From: an uncultured Bacteroidales bacterium
Lineage (GTDB): Bacteria; Bacteroidota; Bacteroidia; Bacteroidales; UBA11471
DNA: 64,000 bases
Assembly: GCA_947593515.1 (NCBI GenBank)
Contig: CANQDQ010000001.1
Location: 62,001 to 126,000 of the forward strand
Reading direction: 5' to 3'
Shown here piece by piece: positions 47,764 through 56,975 of the stretch. The notes beneath the pieces are model-generated. The model was not told where the DNA came from, did no database searches, and was given only the letters and a program-made list of their open reading frames with translations. Each line of letters begins with the position of its first letter. Within the stretch, counting starts at the first letter, position 1. The position numbers and the translations under genes were made by a program.

Positions 47764-49143
47764 TTATTTCATATTCGGTTTTTCGAGACCGTAATGGCGG
47801 CGGGCATTCTCGGCTTTCAGCAGGAAAGCGATGAAAATAGCCAGCACGCCGAACAACGCGAATATCGTCATGGGCAGGGTGTAGTCGTAAGTTACCGCCC
47901 CCGCAGCGTCGGTGCGTTTGGCATAGGTTTCTATCACCCAGCCGATAAACACGGGCACCAGCGACAGCCCGATATTCTGTATATAGAAAATCGTCGCATA
48001 CGCCGAGCCGAGCTGTTTCATCGGAATGATTTTGGGCACACTGGGCCACATGGCGGAGGGTACCAACGAGAACGAAATGCCGAGAATCACCATGACGATA
48101 ATGGCAAACCACCAATAAGGCAGTATGGGCAGAGCAAACAAGACGTGCACCGCCGTGAGCATGACCGAACCGATAATCATCAACGTGGCGCCCTTGCCTA
48201 TGCGGTCGTAGAGCGAACCGAAAAGCGGCGTCAGCAGGATAGTGCCGAACGGCAGCAGCGAGGGAATGAATCCGGCAAGGTCGGGAGCGACGTTGTACTT
48301 ATAAATCATCAGTTTGGTGGCGAACTTCAAGAAGGGGAACACGGCGGCATAGAAACAGAGGCAGAGCAGGGCAATCAGCCAAAATCCGCGATTGGTGAAA
48401 ATCAGTTTCAGGTCGCTCAATACGAAACCACCCTCCTCGCCCGAATTTCCGGCTGCGGCAACAGGGTCGGACGAGGCGTCCAGCCGACAGTCCATCACAC
48501 AATATACTATATACGCCATCAAGCCCACGCACAAAGCGATGGCGCCGACCAACACCGGTGCCGCAATGGTGCCTATGGCGTGTGCTATGGGTACGCTGCA
48601 ACTCAATGCGGCGGCAGTGCCCAAACGACCCAATGCCACCTGCAAGCCCATCGCCAGCGCCATTTCATGCCCGCCGAACCATTTGGCAATGACTTTCGTC
48701 GCGGTAATGCAGGTGATTTCATTGCCCACGCCGAAAATCGCGAAGCCCAAACTTGCCAGTATCACTTGCATATTGTAGCCGAAAAGCGTGGCGCCGCCGA
48801 AGTCGGCAGAGAGGGCATACCATTTGATGAGTGCACCCGAGAGCATCAGGCTGCTCGACAGCAGACCGGTGAAACGCACACCGCATTTGTCGAGAATGAT
48901 GCCGCCGAAAAAAAGCATCAACAGAAACACGTTGATGAAACCGTAGGAGCCGGAAAAGAATCCGTACTCGCTGCTCGTCCAGCCCAAACCGCCCTCTTCG
49001 GGCATTTTGGTAAGCATATCTTCAAGGGGCGCCATGATGTCGCACAAGAAGTAGCCCGTCATCATGGTAAACGACACAATCACCATAGCCGACCATCGCG
49101 CCACAGCGCTGTCGCTCAATTTTTTTCTCAGAATTTCAGTCAT
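47764..49143 (-). CDS. MFS transporter
   Basis: 12 TM-type ORF; FGGIILDKCGVRFTGLLSSSLML; LFGSLYDRIGKGATLM. Confidence 0.88.
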   Translation of the reverse strand: MTEILRKKLSDSAVARWSAMVIVSFTMMTGYFLCDIMAPLEDMLTKMPEEGGLGWTSSEYGFFSGSYGFINVFLLMLFFGGIILDKCGVRFTGLLSSSLMLSGALIKWYALSADFGGATLFGYNMQVILASLGFAIFGVGNEITCITATKVIAKWFGGHEMALAMGLQVALGRLGTAAALSCSVPIAHAIGTIAAPVLVGAIALCVGLMAYIVYCVMDCRLDASSDPVAAAGNSGEEGGFVLSDLKLIFTNRGFWLIALLCLCFYAAVFPFLKFATKLMIYKYNVAPDLAGFIPSLLPFGTILLTPLFGSLYDRIGKGATLMIIGSVMLTAVHVLFALPILPYWWFAIIVMVILGISFSLVPSAMWPSVPKIIPMKQLGSAYATIFYIQNIGLSLVPVFIGWVIETYAKRTDAAGAVTYDYTLPMTIFALFGVLAIFIAFLLKAENARRHYGLEKPNMK

Positions 49144-49162
49144 CTTTTCTTATTTGATAATA

Positions 49163-50656
49163 TTATTTTTCAATGGGTTTCCGTTCCAGCAGCACGACGT
49201 TTTCCACATGATGCGTATGCGGGAACATATCGACGGGCTGCACCCGCGCCACCCAATAAGCAGCATCGAGCAGCGAGAGGTCGCGCGCCTGCGTAGCAGG
49301 GTTGCAGCTGACGTAAACAATGCGCTGCGGGGCGGCAAAGAGTATGGCGGCTATCACATCGTCGTGCATACCGGCGCGGGGCGGGTCGGTGATGATGACG
49401 TCGGGGCGCCCGTGCTCCTCGATGAACGCGGTCGTGAGGAGGTCTTTCATATCGCCGGCGTAAAACAGGGTATTTTCGATGCCGTTGTAGGCGGAATTGA
49501 CTTTGGCGTCCTCGATGGCTTCGGGTACGTACTCGATGCCGACAACCTGCCGCGCCTGCCGCGCCACGAAATTGGCTATCGTGCCCGTTCCCGTATAGAG
49601 GTCATAGACCAGCTCCCGACCCGTGAGCGCGGCAAATTCGCGCACGACTTTATAAAGTTCGCACGCCTGCGCGGTGTTGGTCTGGAAAAACGACTTCGGC
49701 CCGATTTTGAAACGGAGGTCTTCCATTTTTTCGAGAATGTAATCGCGCCCGCGAAACACGTGCACCTCTTGGTCGGTAATCGTATCGTTTGCTTTGCGAT
49801 TGACGATGTAAAGAAGTGAGGTTATCTGCGGGAAAGTATCGGCGACGAATGTCATCAGGCGGTCGATGCGCTCGCGGTCGTCGTCGAAGAACACGACGAT
49901 GAGCATGATTTCACCCGTCGAGGCGGTGCGCACGATGATGTTGCGCATGAATCCCGTCTGCTCCCGCAGGTTGAAAAAGGGATAGCCGTTGTCGAGGGCG
50001 AAGCGTTTTATCGCGAGGCGTATGCGGTTGGAAATGTCGTCCTGCAACCAGCACTTTTCGATGTCGAGCACCTTGTCGAACATGGAGGGTATGTGGAAAC
50101 CCAGCGCGTTGCGATCGAACGTCTGCTCCTGCGCCATCTGTTCGGGCGTGAGCCACGCCTTGTCGGAAAAGGTAAATTCGAGTTTGTTGCGATAAAACTC
50201 GGTACGCGCCGACCCTTTGATAGGCTCGAACTCAGGCAGGGGAATTTTTCCGATGCGGGTCAGGTTGTCGAACACCTGCTGCTGTTTATATTTAAGTTGA
50301 TATTCGTAGGGAATGTGCTGCCACTTGCAGCCGCCGCACACACCGAAATGGGAACAAAACGGCGCCACCCGCATGGGCGACGGGGTGATAAGCCGTGCGA
50401 TGCGGGCTTCGGCATATTTGTGTTTTTTGCGATATACCTGCAAATCGGCGATGTCGCCCGGAGCGGCATAGGGCACGAACACCACACGGTCATCGACACG
50501 GGCGACAGCTCTGCCTTCGGCGGCTACACCGGTTATCTCCACCTGTTCCAAAACAGGTAACTCTTTCTTTTTTCGAGCCAAAACGATACGTTTTTGAATA
50601 AAAACAAATTCGTCCAAAGGTAGCGATAATTCTTCAATCCGACACCGCAGAAACAA
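49163..50656 (-). CDS. 23S rRNA (uracil(1939)-C(5))-methyltransferase RlmD-like (true start may be a downstream TTG near 50581)
   Basis: TRAM domain; CGGCKWQHIPYEYQLKYKQ; YDLYTGTGTIANFVA; IITDPPRAGMHDDV; RIVYVSCNPATQARDL. Confidence 0.9.
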   Translation of the reverse strand: MFLRCRIEELSLPLDEFVFIQKRIVLARKKKELPVLEQVEITGVAAEGRAVARVDDRVVFVPYAAPGDIADLQVYRKKHKYAEARIARLITPSPMRVAPFCSHFGVCGGCKWQHIPYEYQLKYKQQQVFDNLTRIGKIPLPEFEPIKGSARTEFYRNKLEFTFSDKAWLTPEQMAQEQTFDRNALGFHIPSMFDKVLDIEKCWLQDDISNRIRLAIKRFALDNGYPFFNLREQTGFMRNIIVRTASTGEIMLIVVFFDDDRERIDRLMTFVADTFPQITSLLYIVNRKANDTITDQEVHVFRGRDYILEKMEDLRFKIGPKSFFQTNTAQACELYKVVREFAALTGRELVYDLYTGTGTIANFVARQARQVVGIEYVPEAIEDAKVNSAYNGIENTLFYAGDMKDLLTTAFIEEHGRPDVIITDPPRAGMHDDVIAAILFAAPQRIVYVSCNPATQARDLSLLDAAYWVARVQPVDMFPHTHHVENVVLLERKPIEK

Positions 50657-50775
50657 AAAAAACTATATTTTGCAAATTTATTCTTTCTATAAATTTGGAC
50701 TATCGCAAGAATCCATATATTTTTGTAGTCTGAAATTCCGTTAATGAAAAAAGTAAACATACAAACCTTTTTTAT

Positions 50776-53487
50776 ATGAAACAAATCTATACTTTCGGTA
50801 ACGGTCATGCAGAAGGTCGTGCCGATATGAGAAACCTGTTGGGAGGAAAAGGTGCCAACCTCGCCGAAATGAACCTGATCGGCGTTCCCGTTCCGCCCGG
50901 ATTTACGATTACCACCGAAATCTGCACCGCTTACAACAAAGAGGGGAAAGATGCCATTGTGAAAATGCTGAAAAGCGATGTCGAAAAATCGATAGCCCAC
51001 ATCGAAAACCTGATGGGTACGAAATTCGGCGACGCCCAAAATCCGCTGCTGGTTTCGGTGCGCTCGGGTGCGCGCGTGTCGATGCCCGGCATGATGGACA
51101 CGGTGCTCAACCTCGGTATGAACGACGACGCCGTAGAGGGTATTGCCCGTAAATCGGGAAATCCCCGTTTCGCATGGGACTCCTACCGTCGTTTCGTACA
51201 GATGTACGGAGACGTGGTGCTCGGCATGAAACCCAAAAGCAAAGAAGACATAGACCCGTTCGAAGAGGTCATGGAAGAGGTGAAAGCCGCCAAAGGCATC
51301 AAGCTGGATACCGAATTGACGGTCGATGACCTGAAAGAGTTGGTAAAACGCTTCAAAGCCGCCGTAAAAGCCCGCACGGGCAAAGACTTCCCCTCGTCGC
51401 CGTGGGAACAGCTGTGGGGCGCTATCTGCGCCGTGTTCGACAGCTGGATGAACGAGCGCGCCATTCTCTACCGCCGCATGAACCAGATACCCGAAGAATG
51501 GGGTACGGCTGTGAACGTGCAGGCAATGGTATTCGGCAACATGGGCAACACGTCGGCTACCGGCGTGGCATTCACTCGCGACGCCGCTACGGGTGAAGAC
51601 ATATTCAACGGGGAATACCTCATCAACGCACAAGGCGAAGACGTGGTAGCCGGTGTACGCACACCGCAGCAAATCACCGTCGAAGGCTCGCGCCGCTGGG
51701 CTTCCCTGCAAGGCATCTCCGAAGAAGAACGTGCCAAAAAATATCCTTCGCTCGAAGAGTCGATGCCCGAATGCGCCAAAGACCTCATCGAAACGCAACA
51801 GAAACTCGAAGACTACTTCAAAGATATGCAAGACCTCGAATTTACCATTCAGAACGGTAAACTGTGGCTCTTGCAAACCCGCAACGGAAAACGCACCGGT
51901 GCCGCCATGGTGAAAATCGCCATGGATATGCTGCGCGACGGCATCATCGACGAAAAAACGGCTCTCAAACGCATGGAGCCCCAGAAACTCGATGAACTCC
52001 TCCACCCCGTATTCGACAAGACGGCCGTGAAACGCACGAAAGTCATGGCAAAAGGTCTGCCCGCTTCGCCGGGCGCTGCCGCCGGACAAATCGTATTCTT
52101 CGCCGACGATGCCGAAGCGTGGGCAGAGAAACGCAAAAAAGTGGTGATGGTACGTATCGAAACCTCGCCCGAAGACCTGCGCGGTATGCACGTGGCACAA
52201 GGTATTCTCACCGCACGCGGCGGTATGACCTCGCACGCAGCCGTTGTGGCTCGCGGTATGGGCAAATGCTGCGTATCGGGCGCCGGCGAAATAAAAGTCG
52301 ATTACAAAGCCCGCACGCTCGAAATGTCGGGGAAAGTATATAAAGAGGGCGACTGGATTTCGCTGAACGGTTCCACCGGCGAAGTGTACGACGGACAGGT
52401 TCCGACCGTAGAAGCCGACATGAGCGGCGACTTCGCAGCCATCATGAATCTCGCCGAGAAATACACCAAAGTCGATGTACGCACCAATGCCGATACGCCC
52501 AAAGATGCGTCGGTAGCCCGCCGCTTCGGTGCAAAAGGTATCGGACTGTGCCGCACCGAACATATGTTCTTCGAAGGCACCCGCATCAAAGCCATGCGCG
52601 AAATGATACTCTCGAAAGATGAAGAGGGTCGCCGCCATGCACTCGACAAACTGCTGCCGATGCAGCGGGGCGACTTCGAGGGCATCTTCGAGGCAATGGA
52701 CGGCTTCGGTGTAACGATACGTCTGCTCGACCCGCCCTTGCATGAATTCGTACCCCACCAGCTGGCTACGCAGAAAGAGTTGGCAGAGGAAATGGGTCTT
52801 ACCATCGACGAAGTGAAACTCGCCTGCGACTCGCTGGCAGAGTTCAACCCCATGCTGGGACACCGCGGCTGCCGCTTGGGCTGCACCTATCCCGAAATCA
52901 CCGAAATGCAGGCTCGCGCCATCATCGAAGCCGCTCTCAACGTGAAAGCGCGCGGCATCGACGTTCACCCCGAAATCATGGTGCCGTTGGTAGGCGTGGT
53001 CGAAGAGCTGAAACTGCAAGCCGAAATCATACACAACACCGCCGCCAAAGTATTTGCAGAACGCGGCGAAAGCGTGGCTTACAAAGTGGGTACGATGATC
53101 GAAGTGCCCCGCGCTGCCGTTACCGCCGACCAGATAGCCGAAGTGGCAGACTTCTTCTCGTTCGGTACGAACGACTTGACGCAAATGACTTTCGGCTACT
53201 CGCGCGACGATGCAGGCAAATTCCTTAAAATATATAAGGAAAAAGGCATTATCAAAACTGACCCGTTCGAGGTGCTTGACCAAAAAGGCGTGGGACAACT
53301 CGTGCGCATGGGCGTAGAAAAAGGTCGCTCCACCAAACCCGAACTCAAAGTGGGTATCTGCGGCGAACACGGCGGCGAACCTTCGTCGGTAAAATTCTGC
53401 GCTTCGTTGGGCATGAACTACGTAAGCTGCAGCCCCTATCGCGTGCCTATCGCACGCGTGGCAGCAGCACAAGCAGCTATCGAATAG
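50776..53487 (+). CDS. ppdK: pyruvate, phosphate dikinase
   Basis: MKQIYTFGNGHAEGRADMRNLLGGKGANLAEM; LTARGGMTSHAAVVARGMGKCCVSG; GICGEHGGEPSSVKFC. Confidence 0.96.
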   Translation: MKQIYTFGNGHAEGRADMRNLLGGKGANLAEMNLIGVPVPPGFTITTEICTAYNKEGKDAIVKMLKSDVEKSIAHIENLMGTKFGDAQNPLLVSVRSGARVSMPGMMDTVLNLGMNDDAVEGIARKSGNPRFAWDSYRRFVQMYGDVVLGMKPKSKEDIDPFEEVMEEVKAAKGIKLDTELTVDDLKELVKRFKAAVKARTGKDFPSSPWEQLWGAICAVFDSWMNERAILYRRMNQIPEEWGTAVNVQAMVFGNMGNTSATGVAFTRDAATGEDIFNGEYLINAQGEDVVAGVRTPQQITVEGSRRWASLQGISEEERAKKYPSLEESMPECAKDLIETQQKLEDYFKDMQDLEFTIQNGKLWLLQTRNGKRTGAAMVKIAMDMLRDGIIDEKTALKRMEPQKLDELLHPVFDKTAVKRTKVMAKGLPASPGAAAGQIVFFADDAEAWAEKRKKVVMVRIETSPEDLRGMHVAQGILTARGGMTSHAAVVARGMGKCCVSGAGEIKVDYKARTLEMSGKVYKEGDWISLNGSTGEVYDGQVPTVEADMSGDFAAIMNLAEKYTKVDVRTNADTPKDASVARRFGAKGIGLCRTEHMFFEGTRIKAMREMILSKDEEGRRHALDKLLPMQRGDFEGIFEAMDGFGVTIRLLDPPLHEFVPHQLATQKELAEEMGLTIDEVKLACDSLAEFNPMLGHRGCRLGCTYPEITEMQARAIIEAALNVKARGIDVHPEIMVPLVGVVEELKLQAEIIHNTAAKVFAERGESVAYKVGTMIEVPRAAVTADQIAEVADFFSFGTNDLTQMTFGYSRDDAGKFLKIYKEKGIIKTDPFEVLDQKGVGQLVRMGVEKGRSTKPELKVGICGEHGGEPSSVKFCASLGMNYVSCSPYRVPIARVAAAQAAIE

Positions 53488-53514
53488 TGTTTCATTATCA
53501 TATTTTATTGGTTG

Positions 53515-53540
53515 GGCGTTTCTCCGTGAGGAGAGACGCC
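53515..53540 (+). terminator. Terminator downstream of ppdK
   Basis: ggcgtttctcc-gtga-ggagagacgcc-ttttttt. Confidence 0.8.
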
Positions 53541-53574
53541 TTTTTTTGTTTTTTGCGATTCCGCAAATCTTTTC

Positions 53575-53582
53575 TATCTTTG
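53575..53582 (+). promoter_or_regulatory. Upstream -7 box (TATCTTTG) of hmuY-like operon region
   Basis: TATCTTTG. Confidence 0.5.
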
Positions 53583-53588
53583 CACTTC

Positions 53589-53672
53589 CGAACGGGAGTG
53601 CCGGTCGGGGCGATACGGCGACAGACAACACTTAAACCGTACCGCATTATAGGTAGGCGATGCCGCTTTTTT
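53589..53672 (+). ncRNA. Candidate small RNA or leader between two tandem -7 boxes
   Basis: Starts about 7 nt after the TATCTTTG at 53575; 9-bp stem gcgatacgg/ccgtaccgc with one mismatch (53610-53645); ends in T6; no ORF supported. Confidence 0.3.
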
Positions 53673-53710
53673 ACTTCGATTTAGGTATTAAAAAATTTCA
53701 AGATTCGTCT

Positions 53711-53718
53711 TATCTTTG
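53711..53718 (+). promoter_or_regulatory. Downstream -7 box (TATCTTTG) of hmuY-like operon
   Basis: TATCTTTG about 43 nt upstream of the 53761 start. Confidence 0.5.
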
Positions 53719-53760
53719 CCCTCGAAACAAAAATTTCCAACCCCATAAAATTTCAAAAAA

Positions 53761-54252
53761 ATGAAACTATCCGCCTTGACTTTGCTGCTCGCCGTTTTCT
53801 GTCTGGCAAGCTGCGACAACGATGAAAAAGAAAATGAACTCATTATAGACCCCGTCGAAGATATTATCTCCGGAACGTATCAGGGATATTCCACATTTGC
53901 AGCCGCCCCTATTCCCGAACCGCTGCTGACGGAAAACGAAACCGTAACGATAACCGCAGTAGAGGGCAACAAATTCGATGTATCGTTCACGTCAGTAATA
54001 ATGGGTCTTACGGTTAAACTTGTTATCGATGATGCCACCGTATCGGGCGTTGATGGCAAATTTCAAATCGACGGAAATGGAACCGCTTACATGGAGGCTA
54101 TGGACGGAAGTGGACTTAAACAATACGACGCCTCGCTCACCGGCACCATAGAAAAAGGAGCGCCCCGACGACTGATATTCACCTGCCCGACCGTCATGGG
54201 CGGTACAACCATTACCTTCATCGAAGGAGCGGCTCCCGACACGGAGAAATAA
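53761..54252 (+). CDS. Calycin-like domain lipoprotein
   Basis: Lipobox FCLASCDND; GTYQGYSTF...FDVSFTSVIMGLTVKLVIDDATVSGVDGKFQIDGNG. Confidence 0.6.
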   Translation: MKLSALTLLLAVFCLASCDNDEKENELIIDPVEDIISGTYQGYSTFAAAPIPEPLLTENETVTITAVEGNKFDVSFTSVIMGLTVKLVIDDATVSGVDGKFQIDGNGTAYMEAMDGSGLKQYDASLTGTIEKGAPRRLIFTCPTVMGGTTITFIEGAAPDTEK

Positions 54253-54906
54253 ATGAAAAAAACGCTTGCCGCCGTTCTCGGAGGCTGTGCCGTGTGCCTG
54301 TTCTCCTCCTGCAACGGTATTTTCGGAAATATCTACGATACGGCAGAGCCCTCTGACGAGACTTCTGCCTACGGTTTCGTAAAGCCCTGCACGGACAGCG
54401 AGGCGGGACGCATCTACATCGACACGCAGGATTATACGCAATGGGTGTATCTCGATTTCGAGGCGCAGACAACCGCTGTCGCGGCTGTCGCCGACGAAGC
54501 GCCGGAGGCGTGGGACATCGCCCTACACCGCTACGACGTGAAAACGCACGACGGACGGGCTGCCGAAACCACCTACTCCGACCTCTCGAAGTGGGTAGCT
54601 GCGGGGCGTCCCGCACTCGCAAAGGAGTATGCCGATATCTGGTCGGACGAACGCATCATGACCGACCTGTCGCACATGATGGACAGCATCATCGTCTATA
54701 CGCCGTCGTATTACAATCCCTGCCTCTCCCGCTGGCTCGACGTGGATTTGCGTACGATGCCTCCGATTTACACGCCGTCGAACCGCGTCTATACAGTGCG
54801 CTTCGACGACGGCAGGAGCATGGCGCTGCGGTTTCTCAACTACATGGACGATCGCGGCGCAAAAGGCTATATAACCATCGATTACCTCTATCCCGTTTCT
54901 TTCTGA
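54253..54906 (+). CDS. HmuY-family heme-binding-like lipoprotein
   Basis: Lipobox CLFSSCNG; IYIDTQDYTQWVYLDFEAQT...APEAWDIALHRYDVKTHDG; upstream of TonB receptor. Confidence 0.75.
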   Translation: MKKTLAAVLGGCAVCLFSSCNGIFGNIYDTAEPSDETSAYGFVKPCTDSEAGRIYIDTQDYTQWVYLDFEAQTTAVAAVADEAPEAWDIALHRYDVKTHDGRAAETTYSDLSKWVAAGRPALAKEYADIWSDERIMTDLSHMMDSIIVYTPSYYNPCLSRWLDVDLRTMPPIYTPSNRVYTVRFDDGRSMALRFLNYMDDRGAKGYITIDYLYPVSF

Positions 54907-54907
54907 C

Positions 54908-56809
54908 ATGAACGTTTTTCGCGGCATACTCGGTTTGTCGGCAGGGCTGCTTCTCAGCGCCCCCGCCATGGCGCAGTCGCCGATGAAAGACATCGACATG
55001 GAGCAGGTGGTGGTAACGGCGACACGCACCCCGAAACTGCTGAAAGACGCTCCGCTCGTAACCCGCATCATCACGCGCGACGACATACGCAAAAGCGACG
55101 CTTCGCACGTGGGCGAACTGCTGCAATCGGAACTGCCGGGCATCGAATTTTCGTTTTCGATGAACCAGCAAACGGCGCTCAACATGTCGGGATTCGACGG
55201 CGGCTCGGTGCTCTTTCTCATCGACGGCGAACGGATAGCGGGCGAAACGTTAGACAACGTCGATTACAGCCGGCTGAATCTCAACGACGTGGAGCGCATC
55301 GAAATCGTGAAAGGAGCAGCCTCTGCCCTCTACGGCTCGAATGCCGTAGGCGGAGTGGTGAACATCATCACCCGCACGGACAAAGAGAAATGGAACGTCG
55401 AAGCCAACGCGCGCTACGGTTCGCACAACGAGCAGCGCTACGGCGGAGCGGTGAGCTTCAACGCCGGAAAAGTATATAGCCGCACGAATGTGCAATACAC
55501 CGACATCGACTCCTACGACCTGCCTGCCGACGGCGATTACAGCCGCATCTACGGAAACCGGACATGGGATTTCAAAGAGCGGTTGATTTACACGGCGAAC
55601 GATCATCTGAAATTCACGGCACGGGCGGGCTACTTCTTCCGCGAGCGCGACGCACAAGCCATTGCCAAAGAGCGATACCGCGATTTCAGCGGAGGGGTAA
55701 AGGGCAACTATGTTTTCGGCAGACACGATGCCGAGCTGGCATACACCTTCGACCAGTACGACAAGAGCGACTACAACCTGTTCACCGAAAAAGACATACG
55801 CGATTACAGCAACGTGCAGCACACGCTGCGCGCCCTTTACAATTTCCGCATCGGGAAAAAATATACGCTGACGACGGGCGGTGATTTCATGCGCGACTAT
55901 CTGTTGAGCTACCAGTTCGCCGAGAACGGAAGCAAGAGCCAGTACACCGCCGACATCTTCGCCCAGTTCGACTGGAATCCTATCGAAAAAATCAACGTGA
56001 TTGCCGGTGTGCGATACGACTGGCTGTCGGAGGCGCACCTTCACCACCTGTCGTCGAAAGCGGGCATCATGTACAAAACGGGCAACTGCTCCCTGCGCGG
56101 CTCTTACGCAGGCGGATTCCGCGCCCCCACGCTCAAAGAAATGTTCATGAACTTCGATATGGCAAACCTGTTCATGATTTACGGCAACCCCGACCTGAAA
56201 GCCGAATCGAGCCACAATTTCTCGCTCTCCGCCGAATACCTGCGAAGCGGCTGGAACGTGGCGGTTACGGGATTTTGCAACCTCGTGGACAACCGCATTT
56301 CGACGGCATGGGACAACAGCCTGAACGGAATGCGCTACGTCAATACCTCCGCCCTCAGAATATCGGGCGCGGAAATGTACGTGTCGATGAAACTGAACTG
56401 CGGGGTCGGCGCCCGCCTCTCCTACGCCTACACGCACGAACACGCCAAAGCCGGCGAGCCGATGATTTCTCCCACCCGTCCCCACACGGCGACCCTGCGC
56501 GCAGAGTACGGGAAAAAGTGGAAAAACTATTCGTTCGACCTCATACTGAACGGACGCTGGCTCTCCGCTGTCGAAGCCGACGAATATACCTCGCTTACCT
56601 CATACACTCAAACCGTGCGACGAAAATACCCCGCCTACACGCTTTGGAAACTGACGCTCTCGCAAGATATCCGGAAAGGAATACGGGTAACGCTCGCCGT
56701 CGATAATCTTTTCAACTACGTGCCGTCGTACTATTACTACAACTCGCCTGCCACCACCGGCACCACATTCTACGCCGGCGTGTCGCTCGACATCGATCGA
56801 TTTTTCTGA
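54908..56809 (+). CDS. TonB-dependent outer membrane receptor (HmuR-like)
   Basis: Plug VVVTATRTPKLLKDAPLVTRIITRDDIRKSDASHVGELLQSELPGIEF; EIVKGAASALYGSNAVGGVVNIITR; C-terminal barrel ending in F. Confidence 0.9.
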   Translation: MNVFRGILGLSAGLLLSAPAMAQSPMKDIDMEQVVVTATRTPKLLKDAPLVTRIITRDDIRKSDASHVGELLQSELPGIEFSFSMNQQTALNMSGFDGGSVLFLIDGERIAGETLDNVDYSRLNLNDVERIEIVKGAASALYGSNAVGGVVNIITRTDKEKWNVEANARYGSHNEQRYGGAVSFNAGKVYSRTNVQYTDIDSYDLPADGDYSRIYGNRTWDFKERLIYTANDHLKFTARAGYFFRERDAQAIAKERYRDFSGGVKGNYVFGRHDAELAYTFDQYDKSDYNLFTEKDIRDYSNVQHTLRALYNFRIGKKYTLTTGGDFMRDYLLSYQFAENGSKSQYTADIFAQFDWNPIEKINVIAGVRYDWLSEAHLHHLSSKAGIMYKTGNCSLRGSYAGGFRAPTLKEMFMNFDMANLFMIYGNPDLKAESSHNFSLSAEYLRSGWNVAVTGFCNLVDNRISTAWDNSLNGMRYVNTSALRISGAEMYVSMKLNCGVGARLSYAYTHEHAKAGEPMISPTRPHTATLRAEYGKKWKNYSFDLILNGRWLSAVEADEYTSLTSYTQTVRRKYPAYTLWKLTLSQDIRKGIRVTLAVDNLFNYVPSYYYYNSPATTGTTFYAGVSLDIDRFF

Positions 56810-56839
56810 AAATTTCTTTCTTCTTTTCCCACAAAAAAA

Positions 56840-56883
56840 TCGTCCGACAGCACGGAAGAAAAGTTCCGTGCAAAATCGGACGA
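56840..56883. repeat. Nested hairpin in convergent intergenic region
   Basis: tcgtccga...tcggacga outer stem, gcacggaa...ttccgtgc inner stem. Confidence 0.65.
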
Positions 56884-56901
56884 TGATAAACGCGACGAAC
56901 G

Positions 56902-56949
56902 GGAATCCCTCATAAGCAAAATGTTAATCGTTTTTGCTTACGGGATTCC
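56902..56949. repeat. Second imperfect hairpin in convergent intergenic region
   Basis: ggaatccctcataagcaaaa...ttttgcttacgggattcc. Confidence 0.65.
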
Positions 56950-56975
56950 TTGCTGTTCGCCGGTAAAACGGGAAG

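Noticed and set aside
50533-53631. 1032-aa minus-strand ORF covering all of ppdK
   Set aside because: Exact antisense of a strongly recognisable ppdK; composition rich in His/Phe/Arg with no family pattern. Explained by codon bias of the sense gene.
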